Notes under the pieces: generated by a model
What the model saw: only the letters and a program-made list of their open reading frames with translations
What the model was told of the DNA's origin: nothing
Database searches by the model: none
Shown: piece after piece, positions 48,644 through 57,773 of the stretch
Layout: each line of letters starts with the position of its first letter
How positions within the stretch are numbered: the stretch's first letter is position 1
Source: Wolbachia endosymbiont (group A) of Anomoia purmunda
Lineage (GTDB): Bacteria > Pseudomonadota > Alphaproteobacteria > Rickettsiales > Anaplasmataceae
NCBI RefSeq assembly: GCF_947251545.1
Contig: NZ_OX366362.1
Span: 310,001 to 374,000 of the forward strand
DNA: 64,000 nucleotides
Reading direction: 5' to 3'
Translations under genes and position numbers: made by a program

Positions 48644-50140
48644 ATGGGCATTAAATCAGTCGTTTTATGTATACTAGATGGCTGGGGAAATGGAGTAGAA
48701 AGCAGTAAATACAATGCTATCAGCAACGCAAATCCACCCTGTTGGCAATATATTAGCTCTAATTATCCAAAATGCAGTTTATCCGCCTGTGGAACTGATG
48801 TGGGGTTACCTAGTGGTCAAATAGGTAATTCAGAAGTTGGCCACATGAATATTGGCAGTGGTAGAGTGGTAATGCAAAGCCTTCAGCGCATTAATCAAGA
48901 GATTGGAACAATAGAAAACAATGTAAATCTACAAAGTTTTATTAATGATCTAAAAAGTAAGAACGGAGTATGCCATATGATGGGATTGGTGTCTGATGGT
49001 GGTGTTCATTCGCATCAAAAGCATATTTCAACTTTAGCAAATAAAATATCACAGCATGGAATAAAAGTGGTGATACATGCATTTTTAGATGGCAGAGACA
49101 CATTGCCGAATTCAGGAAAAAAATGCATTCAAGAATTTGAAGAGAATATAAAGAATAATGACATAAGAATTGCTACTGTTTCTGGGCGTTACTATGCTAT
49201 GGACCGTGATAACAGGTGGGAGAGAACAATCGAAGCTTATGAGGCTATCGCATTTGCAAAGGCACCTCGTCATGATAATGCAGTATCGTTGATTGATGAA
49301 AATTATCAAAACAACATAACTGATGAGTTTATTAGGCCTGCAGTAATAGGTGACTATCAAGGTATAAAACCAGAAGATGGAGTGCTGTTGGCTAACTTTC
49401 GTGCTGATCGAATGATACAATTAGCAAGTATTTTGCTTGGCAAAACAGATTACGCTAAGGTAGCAAAATTCTCTTCAATTCTAAGCATGATGAAATATAA
49501 AAAAGATCTTCAGATCCCTTATATTTTTCCTCCTACATCTTTTGCTAACACTTTAGGGCAGGTAATAGCAGACAATAAATTGCAACAATTACGCATCGCC
49601 GAAACCGAGAAATACGCTCATGTGACTTTCTTTTTCAATTGTGGAAAAGAAGAACCTTTCTCTGGTGAAGAAAGAACACTCATTCCCTCACCAAAAGTTC
49701 AAACTTACGATTTGCAGCCCGAAATGTCAGCCTTCGAGCTCACAGAAAAGCTTGTAGAAAAAATTCACTCCCAAGAATTTGCACTGATAGTTGTAAATTA
49801 CGCTAATCCTGACATGGCAGGACATACAGGTAATATAAAAGCAGCCGAGAAAGCTGTGCTAGCTGTAGATGATTGTCTTGCAAAAGTGCTGAGTGCTGTT
49901 AAAAAGTCAAGTAACACCGCATTAATTGTTACTGCAGACCATGGTAATGTGGAATGTATGTTCGATGAAGAAAATAATACACCTCATACAGCACACACTC
50001 TAAATAAAGTGCCATTTATTGTGTCTTGCGATAATCTAAAACTAAGAGACGGAAGGTTATCTGATATTGCTCCTACTATTTTACAGCTACTTGGAATTAA
50101 GAAACCGGATGAAATGACAGGTAGTTCGTTGATTGTATAA
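48644..50140 (+). CDS. gpmI: 2,3-bisphosphoglycerate-independent phosphoglycerate mutase
   Basis: GpmI interconverts 3- and 2-phosphoglycerate with a metal-dependent phosphoserine mechanism. The 498-residue protein has the alkaline-phosphatase-like fold: LCILDGWG, the catalytic Ser in [60 protein letters not shown] and [10 protein letters not shown]. Length is standard. Its last 26 codons are duplicated downstream at 50327-50405. Confidence 0.98.
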   Translation: MGIKSVVLCILDGWGNGVESSKYNAISNANPPCWQYISSNYPKCSLSACGTDVGLPSGQIGNSEVGHMNIGSGRVVMQSLQRINQEIGTIENNVNLQSFINDLKSKNGVCHMMGLVSDGGVHSHQKHISTLANKISQHGIKVVIHAFLDGRDTLPNSGKKCIQEFEENIKNNDIRIATVSGRYYAMDRDNRWERTIEAYEAIAFAKAPRHDNAVSLIDENYQNNITDEFIRPAVIGDYQGIKPEDGVLLANFRADRMIQLASILLGKTDYAKVAKFSSILSMMKYKKDLQIPYIFPPTSFANTLGQVIADNKLQQLRIAETEKYAHVTFFFNCGKEEPFSGEERTLIPSPKVQTYDLQPEMSAFELTEKLVEKIHSQEFALIVVNYANPDMAGHTGNIKAAEKAVLAVDDCLAKVLSAVKKSSNTALIVTADHGNVECMFDEENNTPHTAHTLNKVPFIVSCDNLKLRDGRLSDIAPTILQLLGIKKPDEMTGSSLIV

Positions 50141-50200
50141 TTTTTCGCATTACTCTCTAACTGGATATGCACAGCTGTTGTAGTTTGAGACACCGGAAAG

Positions 50201-50460
50201 GTGTCATTCCAGTGCTTGACACTGGAATCCAGATTAAAGATTAAGTTGTAATCTTATATTAAAAATAATATCTTTGATAGTGAAAGATTAGATTCCAGTG
50301 TCAAGCACTGGAATGACATCATAGGAGTTATCTGATATTGCCCCTACTATTTTACAGCTACTTGGAATTAAGAAACCGGATGAAATGACAGGTAGTTCGT
50401 TGATTTCTTGCATTACCCTCTGTCATTCCAGCTAGGCAGCGTTATGCACCGGAATGACAT
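50201..50460. repeat. WPE pair plus a duplicate of the gpmI 3' end
   Basis: The gap between gpmI and fabD holds an inverted WPE pair (50201-50320), then 79 bp (50327-50405) identical except for one base to the last part of gpmI (50056-50134), and finally another degenerate palindromic unit (50420-50460). The duplicate has no start and is not expected to be translated. Confidence 0.9.
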
Positions 50461-50474
50461 CAAATAGATGTGTT

Positions 50475-51455
50475 TTAACTTAATCCAACTTTTAAATTTT
50501 TCGCTGTTAGTACTAATGATTCATTAAAGAAGCTGTCAATATCACCAATACTATCTATATTTTTTGTACTGATAGATTGGTCAATTCTTTTGACCAAATT
50601 AGATAAAACTTTATTAGGGCCAATTTCAACAAATTTGTTAATGCCACGGCTTGACATATACAAAACCATTTCTCTCCATTTCACTCTGCTTACAACTTGC
50701 TTGGCGAGTAAAGTTTTTATAACTTTGGGATCACTCTCCTCTTTAGCTGTAACATTTGATATCAAAGGAACTATAGGACGGGTTATTTTAATACCCTTCA
50801 AAAACTCCAAAACTTTTTCATCAGCAGGTTTCATAAGAGATGAATGAAAAGGCCCACTAACTTGTAATTTAATCAGTTTCTTCACACTCGAGTTTTTGAA
50901 TAAATCAGGTAACATTTCAAGAGCTTCTCTAGTGCCACTTATAACCACTTGTCCGCCACCGTTATCGTTTGCAATTTCACAAATTCCGTCAATTTGAACT
51001 GATTTCAATATATCTTCCACTTCATTTATCTCTGCTCCAAGCAACGCAACCATTCCGCCTTTACATTTCAGTGAAGCTTCATGCATTGCTTCGCTGCGAA
51101 CTTTCAGCAGCTTGATTGCAGACTCAAGCGTTAACGCTCCTGCAGCACACAGCGCCGTATACTCTCCAACTGAATGCCCACAAACATACTTAACATTGTG
51201 ATCAGTGAAAAGAGATTTGCCAAACACATGCTCGATAACGCGTAGCATTGCAATTGACACTGCCATTATAGCTGGCTGAGCGTTTTCTGTAATGGTTAAT
51301 TCTTCAATAGGACCGTTGAAGATTAAATGAGACAGCTTTGTACCCAATATGCTATCTACTTCATTAAATACTTGTCTTGCAACGGAAAACTCACTATATA
51401 AGCTCTTTCCCATTCCTACAAACTGAGAGCCCTGACCAGGGAAAGCGGAAATCAT
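50475..51455 (-). CDS. fabD: Malonyl-CoA:ACP transacylase FabD
   Basis: FabD loads malonyl groups onto acyl carrier protein for fatty acid synthesis. The 326-residue protein opens with ISAFPGQGSQFVGMGK, has the active-site GHSVGEYTALCAAG (Ser), ANDNGGGQVVISG, and VSGPFHSSLM (catalytic His). It is divergent from rpmE with 128 bp between. Its length is normal. Confidence 0.97.
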   Translation of the reverse strand: MISAFPGQGSQFVGMGKSLYSEFSVARQVFNEVDSILGTKLSHLIFNGPIEELTITENAQPAIMAVSIAMLRVIEHVFGKSLFTDHNVKYVCGHSVGEYTALCAAGALTLESAIKLLKVRSEAMHEASLKCKGGMVALLGAEINEVEDILKSVQIDGICEIANDNGGGQVVISGTREALEMLPDLFKNSSVKKLIKLQVSGPFHSSLMKPADEKVLEFLKGIKITRPIVPLISNVTAKEESDPKVIKTLLAKQVVSRVKWREMVLYMSSRGINKFVEIGPNKVLSNLVKRIDQSISTKNIDSIGDIDSFFNESLVLTAKNLKVGLS

Positions 51456-51583
51456 GATAATTATTATTTATTCCTTATTAAGTATAACATTTTATTTATT
51501 TTTTGTCAATATTTTAGAATAATGATTGACTTAGTGAATTAAGTTCACTAGAATGTTAACTGACTAAAAGTTTATAAGCAACA

Positions 51584-51787
51584 ATGAATTATCATAAAAT
51601 TATTATAGTTATGACAGACGGTCAAGAGTTTGAAACTCGTTCCACTTATGGAAAGGAGGGAGATAGGGTAAAACTTGACAGAGATCCTCTTACTCACCCT
51701 GCATGGACTGGAAGTTTGACAAGCGGCTCAGCAAGTAAAACTAGCAAATTAGCTAAGTTTAACGATAAATATGGCAGTATTTTCTAA
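51584..51787 (+). CDS. rpmE: 50S ribosomal protein L31 (zinc-ligand-free form)
   Basis: The 67-residue product matches L31 by [23 protein letters not shown] and the end [12 protein letters not shown]. It has no cysteine at all, so it is a zinc-free form of this large-subunit protein. It is 38 bp upstream of nadK, in the same direction, and may be co-transcribed with it. Confidence 0.9.
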   Translation: MNYHKIIIVMTDGQEFETRSTYGKEGDRVKLDRDPLTHPAWTGSLTSGSASKTSKLAKFNDKYGSIF

Positions 51788-51825
51788 TTTTCCTCCTCTT
51801 TAAGTTTTAGAGAGTTTACTGAAGC

Positions 51826-52620
51826 ATGCATAAATACAAAAATATAGGCTATGTTGCTTCTCCATCACCAAAATCGCAGGAAGTATCTAAACTATTAAAG
51901 AAACTTAATTTTATCAATATAACAGAAGAAAATAAGTCTGAAATCGATCTATTGATAGTTGTTGGCGGTGATGGCTTTATGCTACGCACTTTGCACAATT
52001 ACGTCATAGAAAATAAAAACATGCATGTGTATGGGATAAACACTGGCAATGTTGGGTTTTTGATGAATAAATGTTTTAGCCGCAGTGAAGACTTAATTGA
52101 TCATATAGAGCATGCAACTTCAACTCAGTTAACTTTGCTAAAAATGGAAGCAACAGATACAAGTGGCAAGAGATATCATTACATAGCAGTAAACGAAGTA
52201 TATGTTTTTAGAAAAGCAAACCAAATAGTAGAAATGAATATTACTATCAATGATAAGCTAAAAGTAGAGAAATTTAGAGGGGACGGAGTAATATTATCTA
52301 CTCCCACAGGCAGCACTGCATATAACTTCTCTGCCGGTGGCCGAATCTTGCCGCTAAATTCAAATTTACTTGCACTCACTTCTATCAATAGCTATTACCC
52401 AAGGCATTGGAATGGAGCACTAATCTCAAATGATACGATCGTACAAATTGACGTTAACGACACAAAAAACCGTCCAGCACTTGTAGTATCAGATTACAAG
52501 GAGTTTCATAATATATCACAGATAAAAATACAAAAAGACCACGAAAACACAATAACTTTGCTTTTTGACAAAGATTATCCTCTGAATGAAAGGATCTTTG
52601 ATAGACAATTTCTATACTAA
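51826..52620 (+). CDS. nadK: NAD kinase
   Basis: NAD kinase makes NADP from NAD using ATP. The 264-residue protein has the GGDG motif in VVGGDGFMLRTLH (residues about 47-50), GINTGNVGFLMN, the NEV motif in AVNEVYVFRK, and GDGVILSTPTGSTAYNFSAGG, with TSINSYYPRHW later. Length is typical of the short bacterial form. A miniature element begins 4 bp after its stop. Confidence 0.96.
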   Translation: MHKYKNIGYVASPSPKSQEVSKLLKKLNFINITEENKSEIDLLIVVGGDGFMLRTLHNYVIENKNMHVYGINTGNVGFLMNKCFSRSEDLIDHIEHATSTQLTLLKMEATDTSGKRYHYIAVNEVYVFRKANQIVEMNITINDKLKVEKFRGDGVILSTPTGSTAYNFSAGGRILPLNSNLLALTSINSYYPRHWNGALISNDTIVQIDVNDTKNRPALVVSDYKEFHNISQIKIQKDHENTITLLFDKDYPLNERIFDRQFLY

Positions 52621-52624
52621 TAAT

Positions 52625-52853
52625 GTATCTGTTCAGATGCATGGCTAATGTACAAATATTGAAACAAAAATTCCAATGCCCCTGTGATGTCATTCCAGTG
52701 CTTGACACTGGAATCCAGCTTTTGATCGAAAATGTTGTATAGTACACAATCAAATTTTCTGGATCCCAGTGTCTGGGCACTGGGATGACACCCATTGTTC
52801 CTATAGTTGTCTTTTCTCGTCTACCTTATTTTGCCACTCTGCTAAACAGATAC
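52625..52853. mobile_element. Miniature element B (same family as A, opposite orientation)
   Basis: The element has gtatctgttcag at the left and ctaaacagatac at the right. Its first 50 bp are the near-exact complement of the right end of element A (shared gcatggctaatgtac and atattgaaacaaaaattcca). A WPE pair lies at its centre (52688-52718 and 52758-52790). No perfect target duplication is visible. The rest of the gap up to 53070 holds the hairpin listed next. Confidence 0.8.
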
Positions 52854-52994
52854 ATTATCTGTAAACTGGTATCAACTATGTTTTTTTAAAAATTTTTTAT
52901 TTGTAGTTTTGCAACTTCATATGGGCAATAAAAACCCATTTGTTATAGAAACAGAATTTTGTATCAAACAGCCACCACAGCAATTTCTGCTTAA

Positions 52995-53043
52995 GTTAAT
53001 GAATATGCGCTTTTAATGTGTGTGGACGCGCATATTCATTAAC
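52995..53043. repeat. 16-bp perfect inverted repeat at the 3' side of IS110
   Basis: gttaatgaatatgcgc (52995-53010) and its exact complement (53028-53043) are separated by 17 bp, 28 bp beyond the transposase stop. No U run follows on the coding strand, so it may be an end structure of the element rather than a classical terminator. Confidence 0.85.
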
Positions 53044-53070
53044 CAATTTCAGTTATTGCTATGTAAATTT

Positions 53071-54018
53071 TTAAATATGCAAATTAACTGCTTCTTTAAG
53101 CCTTGCATTAGCAATCACTATTATTTTACGCATTAGAGCTGTTATAGCCACCATCTTTTTCTTACCACTTTCAATAAGCTTAGAATAAAAGGCACCAAGT
53201 GCAGATTTGGACCTTGCAGCAGCCATGGCAGCTGTAAAAAGCTTTGAACGAACGTTACTTCTTCCACCTATAATCCTTCGGTAGCCAATAGCTTTACCAC
53301 TTTCCTTAGGATGAGGCGCAACACCTGCAAGGCTTGCAATTTGCCTTTTATTTAAAGAACCAAGTTCCGGTATGAGACACAATAAACATTGAGAGGTTTT
53401 TCTACCTATTCCAGGGACTGTTTCAAGAATTTTTTGGCATCGTTGCAATTCAGGATTTTCATTGACTATTTTTTGTATAGCTTGATCAAGCTTTTCTACC
53501 TGGTTGTTGAGGAATTCAATAGCTTGTTGACAACTTTCCTTAATGTAATCATTTCCAGGAGTTTTTAGCCTATTCTTCTCTTGAACAAGCATTTTCGTAA
53601 TATCGTCACGACGCTGACAAAGTGCAAACAAGGTGGTTTGTTCTTTTGAGATAGGTGTAAATAGCTGCAGATGTCCACAACGCTCAGAACCATATTGGGC
53701 AAGCGCTTTTGCATCAAGACTGTCGGTCTTTGCCAAAGTTCCATGAGATAGAATGAAGTTTTTAACTTGACGAGTATTAGCACGATGCACAGCAATGTTT
53801 CTATCAATAAGAAAATACAATAAGCCAAGCTCATAACCTCCTGTAGCTTCTAAAATTACCATGGAGTTGGGCAAGATATTTGAAAATTTTTGGTAGAATT
53901 GTTTCCAACCAACACAACTATTGTCAAATTTGATGACACCTTTTTGTTCATTAACTGCAGTAACAAATTCAAGTTTTCCGATATCAATGCCAATAAAATT
54001 TTGATAAGATGTAACCAT
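53071..54018 (-). CDS. IS110-family transposase (apparently intact)
   Basis: IS110 recombinases have an N-terminal RuvC-like DEDD domain and a C-terminal Tnp20 domain with a catalytic Ser, and are guided by a structured element-encoded RNA. The 315-residue protein has the first Asp in IGIDIGKLEF, the Glu in VILEATGGYE, and KTDSLDAKALAQYG with the later Asp residues. The C-terminal half has ETVPGIGRKTSQ and SLAGVAPHPKESG...GYRRIIGGRSNVRSKLF, where the Ser in GGRSNVR is the candidate nucleophile. Length is at the short end of normal. No lesion is seen. Confidence 0.92.
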   Translation of the reverse strand: MVTSYQNFIGIDIGKLEFVTAVNEQKGVIKFDNSCVGWKQFYQKFSNILPNSMVILEATGGYELGLLYFLIDRNIAVHRANTRQVKNFILSHGTLAKTDSLDAKALAQYGSERCGHLQLFTPISKEQTTLFALCQRRDDITKMLVQEKNRLKTPGNDYIKESCQQAIEFLNNQVEKLDQAIQKIVNENPELQRCQKILETVPGIGRKTSQCLLCLIPELGSLNKRQIASLAGVAPHPKESGKAIGYRRIIGGRSNVRSKLFTAAMAAARSKSALGAFYSKLIESGKKKMVAITALMRKIIVIANARLKEAVNLHI

Positions 54019-54190
54019 AAAGAACCTCGAGAGTTTAAGTTAAAATTTAAGATTGTAAACGGGTGCATATATATGTCCCAAACAACTATTCAAACGTCTC
54101 GAAGGATAGGCTTGAGTACCTTGATATCTACGTATGTTATAATACTACCGTCTTACGGTCGCTCAAGCCTGGCGATAACCACATTTTTAT
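54019..54190 (-). ncRNA. Candidate guide (bridge/seek) RNA region of IS110
   Basis: The long leader upstream of the transposase, where IS110-type guide RNAs are encoded, contains clear secondary structure: aggcttgag (54108-54116) pairs with ctcaagcct (54162-54170), enclosing accgt-ctt-acggt (54147-54159). The region is otherwise non-coding. The precise ends and the target-binding loops were not worked out. Confidence 0.45.
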
Positions 54191-54303
54191 AGAGTTATCT
54201 TCCTTCTTGCTTCTTTTTATATCACATTTCCAACTTACAATTTACTACATCTTAATAACTATAGCGTAATCAACACAACATAGTAATCAATTTTGGAGCA
54301 AAT

Positions 54304-55641
54304 ATGCCAGGAACACAAGATCAAGATACAGTAGAACCACTTTCTTATACACTAAGAAGTGAAGATGGTGGGATAACACCAGACAGAAATTCGCTTGATC
54401 TTGATACTCAAGTACCAGTAAACACCCCTTCTCACATAGAAAATGAGCCAACTCATGTTGATGTGTCACAAATGCTAACAAATTCGGGTGGTGTGTCAGG
54501 AGAACCTATTTATGCAACTATAGACCCAAAGACAAAATCTTCGAAAAAGAGTTTTGACAGTGGAATAGGTGGTCAAAGCCCTGAAATGAGAAGATCAGTT
54601 TCACAAGAAACGGAATTTAGTGACCATTGGGATAGTAATAAAATATTAGGAAAATTCTTCGGTAACAAATTTGGTGATCCAGGTACACCTCCAACTCCTT
54701 TGACACCAGAAGATAATGCAGACATTGAAAGTAGTGAAGTAGGTTCAGAAACTCCTCTAATCAGCTCAAGCAAAAAAACAAACAGAATCTGGCCAAGAGC
54801 AAAATATGCCATGCAGCAGAAGGGTTTTGTAATTTTTACTGCAAGTGCTATTATACTCAGCACATCTGCAGCTTTATTATATTTACAAGATAAAGAAAAA
54901 TTTATTGCATTTTTTACAAACAGCCCAAAATATATCACTATACCAGTCATTGCACTTGCTGCATTGCTTGCAATTGGTCCAATATTTTTTGCAATAAAAC
55001 AGTTTAGAAATACTGCAGAGCATAAAACTCAAGGAAAAGATGCAAATGAAATTTTAGCTGAGGTGTTGAAGCACCAGCCAAAAGATAAAGCTATAAAATC
55101 TGTAAGACTGGAATATAGTAATGGCACTCATTCAAATTTTGTACTTAATGCTTGGGAAGCTAAACGAGGCTTCATTAACATTGACGAAAAAGTAGTTAGT
55201 AGAACTAATAAAATAGAATCAGTAATTAACAATAGGCCACTATTTACTGCATTACTGACCGGTGTAGTTGCTGCAAATATAGCACTTCCTTTATTGCTGT
55301 ATGCGGAAGGCGGTGTTAATAACGTACAAAAATTTTACCAAAACCCTTTGACTAATAACATAGGACTATCATTACTTATAGGTTCTGGTATACTTGCATT
55401 ATCAATTATATGTCTTGGCGTGCATTATTATAGAAAAACAAATTGCACTAATCTTATATATTCGCAGGAAAAGATTGACCCTGAAAGCGTTAACAAGAAA
55501 TTCATTGAAGAAATAAAACAAGAAAGAACAGAGGTTCTTGGAGAAAACCACAGTAAAGACGCTAAACGCAGCAGCTTAAGGCTTGAGCAAGTTGTAGTCC
55601 AATCTCATAATTGTAAGGATGTTGTTTATAGTGTCGGTTAA
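54304..55641 (+). CDS. Four-helix membrane protein with an EPIYA motif, candidate effector
   Basis: This 445-residue protein is not one I recognise. The first 165 residues are polar, Ser/Thr/Pro/Asp-rich and probably disordered, and contain EPIYATID at residues 67-74 (DNA 54502-54525), the tyrosine-phosphorylation motif known from CagA and some other type IV secretion effectors. A Pro/Thr stretch (TPPTPLTP) follows at 128-135. Four hydrophobic segments come in two pairs: 174-194 with 210-231 and 313-333 with 352-375, giving two hairpins like the bilobed segments of vacuole-membrane proteins. There is no signal peptide. The rest of the C-terminus (376-445) is charged. Start ATG after TTTGGAGCAAAT. 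Effector status is inferred; the motif could occur by chance. Confidence 0.75.
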   Translation: MPGTQDQDTVEPLSYTLRSEDGGITPDRNSLDLDTQVPVNTPSHIENEPTHVDVSQMLTNSGGVSGEPIYATIDPKTKSSKKSFDSGIGGQSPEMRRSVSQETEFSDHWDSNKILGKFFGNKFGDPGTPPTPLTPEDNADIESSEVGSETPLISSSKKTNRIWPRAKYAMQQKGFVIFTASAIILSTSAALLYLQDKEKFIAFFTNSPKYITIPVIALAALLAIGPIFFAIKQFRNTAEHKTQGKDANEILAEVLKHQPKDKAIKSVRLEYSNGTHSNFVLNAWEAKRGFINIDEKVVSRTNKIESVINNRPLFTALLTGVVAANIALPLLLYAEGGVNNVQKFYQNPLTNNIGLSLLIGSGILALSIICLGVHYYRKTNCTNLIYSQEKIDPESVNKKFIEEIKQERTEVLGENHSKDAKRSSLRLEQVVVQSHNCKDVVYSVG

Positions 55642-55683
55642 TAAAATGCACAACGTAAAACACAATGCCTTATGCTCTTTCTT

Positions 55684-55950
55684 CGTCATCCCAGCGCGTG
55701 ACACTTTATAATGATGTCATGAAAGTAGCTGACACTTGGGGTCTATGTTTTTTCTGGTCACACGCTAGAATGACAAAGTGAGCGTGCGTAGGTGTCATCC
55801 CAGTGCCTATTTCTTTGTCATCCCAGTGCCCAGACACTGGGATCCAGAAAAGTTTGCTTGTAAACTAGCATGGAAAGTTTATACTGAATGAATGTTTTTG
55901 ATGAGGTTGCATAGAAGCTGGATCCCAGTGTCAAGCACTGGGATGACACC
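55684..55950. repeat. WPE units downstream of the EPIYA gene
   Basis: Degenerate units at 55684-55780, followed by a better unit at 55818-55848 and its inverted partner at 55918-55948. No gene is seen in this part of the 55642-56544 gap; the rest is repeat R1 and about 80 bp before the next start. Confidence 0.82.
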
Positions 55951-55990
55951 CTAGTAGAAATCGTTTTTGTAATTGCAACATTCGTGCAAT

Positions 55991-56461
55991 CTTTAGCCAT
56001 AAACATTAAGAAATTTACCAAATAAAAAAAAAGGCAAAAAAAGCCCCGTGGTGGTTGGCTATTTACTATGTACTAAAATATCGGCGTTTTTTTTATTCTA
56101 AAACGCTTGATTAAGAGCAATTTAGCTGCTTTTAACTTGCAACTAACCTACACCGCAAGTGTTTAAGAAATTTACTAAGCAGGAAAAAAGGCAAAGAAAT
56201 CCCGTAGTAGCTAGCATTCAAATTCTCCCTTGTCAATTTGACGTTTTTTGCTGTCTTAAACGCTTTGTAAGCGCGTTTCGGCTTATATAGGTAAAAACCT
56301 AAAAATTTTTAAAGACATGCGATGCACGTAGTGCGAAAAATTAAACATGAGACGCCAAATACCCTAAGTTTTTTGTCATTAACCTGCACAGATTGCGAAG
56401 ATAAATAAATAGCTTCAGTTTCATGATAAGAGGGCTGGAGGAGCTTGTCAAGTAAGTTTTT
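55991..56461 (-). repeat. Long dispersed repeat R1, copy 3 (inverted)
   Basis: This is the reverse of copies 1 and 2, running from ctttagccataaacattaag to agcttcagtttcatgataag and cttgtcaagtaag. The two internal ggtaaatttctt sub-units are both present. Identity to the other copies is high by eye with scattered changes. Confidence 0.85.
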
Positions 56462-56544
56462 ATGACTTATCTAACGAATTTTACACTTGCTAAAGTTGCA
56501 CCATCTTGGTAACTTTAACTGAAAGAAGTTATTTTTTATCCAAT

Positions 56545-57570
56545 ATGAAAAAAGCCTTTATATTCACATCCTTAATAGCAGTTGTATTAATAGTCATTAC
56601 TTATTTATACAGAAACGACGGAACTAATGACTCACAAGTGGTAAATGTTTATTCATCGCGCAAAGAAGAATTAGTACGTACTTTATTTGATGAATTCATA
56701 AAAAATACAGGCATTAAAGTACGTTACATCATTGATGATTATTCTCAGCTACTTTCACGAATAGAAAACGGTGGTGAAGCTGACTTATTTTTAACTGCAG
56801 ATGCAGTCAACTTAATTCTAGCAAAAAAAAGAGGGCTTTTATCTCAAGTAGATTCAGAGGTTTTAAAAAGTGTTATACCTGCAAAATTTAGAGACAGTGA
56901 AGATTATTGGTTTGGTCTTACAAAAAGAACTAGGATATTGGTTTACAATAAAGAGTCAGTAGACCCTAAGGACTTAAGTACTTATGAAGATTTAGCAAAT
57001 GAAAAATGGAAAGGAAAAATATTAGTGCGTTCTTCTACAAGTCCATATAACAGATCGTTAATTGCTTTTATGATTGCAAATAATGGTTTTGAAAAGACGA
57101 AAGAATGGGTAAGCGGAATTGTGAGCAATATGGCAAGAAAACCAAGTGGTGGTGATACTGACCAAATTTACGCCGTAGCAGCTGTTGAGGGAGATGTTGC
57201 AATAGTAAACAGCTACTACTTTGCGAGAATTCTTTCATCAGAAAATAAAAAGAATGTTGCAGACAAGCTAGGGGCTTTTTTTCCTAATCGCAACGATCAC
57301 GGTGTAATGGTAAACATCAGTGGTGCAGCAGTAACAAAAAACGCAAAAAACAGGGAAAATGCTATAGTCTTATTGGAATTTTTAGTAAGCAAGCAGGCTC
57401 AAGAGTTATACGCTAAAAAAAACCAAGAATACCCTATTGTTGAAGGCGTTGAAACTTCCGATATACTAAAGTCTTGGGGAAATTATTCACAAAGTGATTT
57501 GCCTCTAAGTGAACTTGAGAAGCATCTTTTTGAGGCTGTTATGATAGCCGATGAGTGTAAGTGGAAGTAA
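56545..57570 (+). CDS. Periplasmic iron(III)-type ABC transporter substrate-binding protein
   Basis: This is a type 2 periplasmic binding protein of the FbpA/FutA group, which binds ferric ion for an ABC importer. The 341-residue product from the ATG at 56545 has a signal-like hydrophobic N-terminus (MKKAFIFTSLIAVVLIVITYLY), then VVNVYSSRKEELVRTLFDEF, GGEADLFLTADAVNL, YWFGLTKRTRILVYNK, KWKGKILVRSS and, near the end, VAIVNSYYFARI, whose Tyr pair is where iron ligands lie in this group. An in-frame start at 56506 is less likely because it would put 13 polar residues before the signal. The ATPase and permease are not in this window. Confidence 0.9.
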   Translation: MKKAFIFTSLIAVVLIVITYLYRNDGTNDSQVVNVYSSRKEELVRTLFDEFIKNTGIKVRYIIDDYSQLLSRIENGGEADLFLTADAVNLILAKKRGLLSQVDSEVLKSVIPAKFRDSEDYWFGLTKRTRILVYNKESVDPKDLSTYEDLANEKWKGKILVRSSTSPYNRSLIAFMIANNGFEKTKEWVSGIVSNMARKPSGGDTDQIYAVAAVEGDVAIVNSYYFARILSSENKKNVADKLGAFFPNRNDHGVMVNISGAAVTKNAKNRENAIVLLEFLVSKQAQELYAKKNQEYPIVEGVETSDILKSWGNYSQSDLPLSELEKHLFEAVMIADECKWK

Positions 57571-57773
57571 TCCCCAGTGCCACTAAACACTGGAATGAAA
57601 GATTTATGCTAATATACTTTACTCTTGACTCGCTGAACTTTTTCTTCCTTCTAACTTAATTTTGACTTTACTATCTTTTTCCGTTCTTTCACCAAAACAA
57701 TTGCTGCACAAGAGGTCTATTGAAAAAAGGTAATAAGGAAGTAGAATAGGTTCAAGTGGTTGAAAAGGAAACT

